Source: Bacillota bacterium (GTDB lineage Bacteria > Bacillota > Sulfobacillia > RBS10-35 > JAJYVN01). From it: a stretch of DNA of 7,069 nt. Every line of letters begins with the position of its first letter. The first letter of the stretch is position 1. Positions 6,427 to 7,069 of this stretch are shown here, in pieces. The notes beneath the pieces were generated by a model, which saw only the letters and a list, made by a program, of their open reading frames with translations, made no database searches and was not told where the DNA came from. The position numbers were made by a program, and so were the translations under genes. The DNA is taken from positions 1 to 7,069 of the forward strand of contig JAKAUG010000027.1 in NCBI GenBank assembly GCA_021827805.1, read 5' to 3'.

Positions 6427-6994
6427 CAGGCCCGGTAGGGGTTGGACCCCCGGGCGCGCAGGGGAAAGGGGGCCGCCGGCACCCGGAGGCCCCTCCCCGC
6501 CATCGGGGCACGACCGCCGGGTCTCCCGACCGGGTGGCGATGGCAACGGGGTGCTCGTCCTGACAGGCGGATTGCCTCGGCGTTCCACGGCCCTGGCTCC
6601 TCGGCCGACCGGCGACATCGGCGGCCGGGGAGCCAGGGCCAGAACTCTGCCCTCGCCTCCGCGGCGCGCGTCTGACCGTCGGACAGGAGAAGACCGGCCA
6701 AGCCCCGACCGCGGAGGACACGACCAGCAGCGTGTTGAGCAGCACCAGGGGCAGGTTCCGCCAGCAAGGGTCCCCGATCATGCGATGCGCCAGCACGAGG
6801 ATGCCGAAGGCGGTCCAGAGGGCCAATAGCTGCTGGGAGACTGGGCGGAACAGCCAGACACCCGCGAGCAGGTGCAGCACAAGCTTGGTTGCCAGGGAGG
6901 CGCCCGCCAGGGTCGCAAACCTCGGGTACGTGAACATCCCTGCCATCCCTGCCATCCCTGCCATCCCTGCTCGCCCTCCCTTGCGGAGCGACAT
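6377..6994 (-). CDS. Doubtful small membrane-protein frame with non-coding-looking tail
   Basis: Residues 21-104 look like a real membrane protein, with three hydrophobic segments at about 27-49 (ATLAGASLATKLVLHLLAG), 53-70 (SQQLLALWTAFGILVLAHRM) and 80-103 (NLPLVLLNTLLVVSSAVGAW). From about residue 106 (plus-strand position about 6680 and lower) the frame becomes Arg/Pro/Gly-rich, runs through a long hairpin (6589-6640), and overlaps the 3' end of the dioxygenase gene on the other strand by 50 bp. That argues that only the first third, if any, is genuine and that the original end was lost by a frameshift or stop loss. The start is ambiguous: ATG at 6994 has no SD, and the 9-bp repeats offer four more ATGs, the last at 6937 (reading MFTYPRF). 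I do not recognise a family. Confidence 0.25.
   Translation of the reverse strand: MSLRKGGRAGMAGMAGMAGMFTYPRFATLAGASLATKLVLHLLAGVWLFRPVSQQLLALWTAFGILVLAHRMIGDPCWRNLPLVLLNTLLVVSSAVGAWPVFSCPTVRRAPRRRGQSSGPGSPAADVAGRPRSQGRGTPRQSACQDEHPVAIATRSGDPAVVPRWRGGASGCRRPPFPCAPGGPTPTGPARPYPSRRASVRRGLP
6430..6455 (+). terminator. Hairpin just past the dioxygenase stop, candidate terminator
   Basis: GCCCGG (6430-6435) pairs with CCGGGC (6450-6455), and GGGT (6439-6442) pairs with ACCC (6446-6449) around a TGG loop, with a three-base bulge TAG on the left arm. It starts 3 bp after the stop codon. There is no T-run downstream, so the terminator role is inferred from position and stem strength, as is common in GC-rich genomes. 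Confidence 0.45.
6589..6640. repeat. Long near-perfect inverted repeat (19-bp arms)
   Basis: The arm at 6589-6607 (starting GGCCCTGGCTCC) pairs with 6622-6640 (ending GGAGCCAGGGCC) along 19 bp with a single G-T wobble. Inside, CCG (6609-6611) can pair with CGG (6619-6621), leaving a 7-base loop; GTTC (6582-6585) and GAAC (6642-6645) could extend the base. No T-run follows on either strand. It could be a bidirectional U-less terminator, a REP-like palindrome or a structured RNA. The structure is read directly; its role is unknown. Confidence 0.65.
6935..6970. repeat. Four perfect tandem copies of a 9-bp unit
   Basis: CATCCCTGC occurs four times without mismatch. On the minus strand the unit is GCAGGGATG, carrying an SD-like AGGG and an ATG, so the doubtful membrane-protein frame has Ala-Gly-Met repeats and four stacked possible starts. 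The AGGG of one unit lies 9 nt before the ATG of the next, within SD range. Such arrays can change copy number by slippage; that is inference here. Confidence 0.9.
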
Positions 6995-7069
6995 CTGGGA
7001 GACGGTCCGGCCGGTGGTCCTTGCACCCTGGAATGGGCGACGCGGTCAGGCAAAGCGGACAGGGCTGAA

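Noticed and set aside
6935..6970. Tandem repeats as a CRISPR array
   Set aside because: Units are 9 bp with no spacers, so this is a simple tandem repeat.
6995..7069. Right edge of the window
   Set aside because: I looked for a promoter or start on both strands and found no -35/-10 pair, SD-backed start or repeat worth listing.

Overview
The window is a very GC-rich bacterial segment with strongly GC-biased third codon positions, which is why long open frames appear on every strand. The gene families seen are a GH106-like glycoside hydrolase, a small uronate-dehydrogenase-like epimerase-fold enzyme and a phytanoyl-CoA-dioxygenase-like protein. To my knowledge this mix is common in environmental Armatimonadota, Planctomycetota, Chloroflexota and related uncultured lineages. 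The sequence alone does not settle the phylum. Start codons include TTG, and several genes have good Shine-Dalgarno (SD) sites.

Layout. (1) 2-2668 (+) is the C-terminal part of a large GH106-like (alpha-L-rhamnosidase-type) protein that runs off the left edge. (2) 2681-2730 is a strong two-tier hairpin. (3) 2755-3675 (+) is an aminoglycoside-phosphotransferase-fold kinase with an unusual catalytic loop, starting at TTG behind a near-consensus SD. (4) 3692-4417 (-) is a short NAD-dependent epimerase/dehydratase-fold enzyme resembling uronate dehydrogenases, convergent with the kinase. (5) 4418-4714 is a divergent intergenic region with two small overlapping palindromes. (6) 4715-5494 (+) holds an intact 143-residue basic reading frame followed, in the same frame, by what looks like the decayed remainder of one longer gene. 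The remainder shows nonsense codons, a compensated pair of frameshifts through a zinc-ribbon-like motif, and a lost 3' end. (7) 5602-6426 (+) is a PhyH-family Fe(II)/2-oxoglutarate dioxygenase with a hairpin just past its stop. (8) 6427-7069 has no convincing gene. It contains a long near-perfect hairpin (6589-6640), four tandem 9-bp repeats (6935-6970), and a doubtful minus-strand frame whose first third looks like a small membrane protein.

The hydrolase, kinase, dehydrogenase and dioxygenase fit a carbohydrate or uronate degradation neighbourhood, but only the hydrolase-kinase pair could share a transcript. I see no CRISPR array, tRNA, rRNA, transposase or recognised defence system. The items most worth following up are the decayed gene at 4715-5494, the variant kinase loop, and the three non-coding hairpins.
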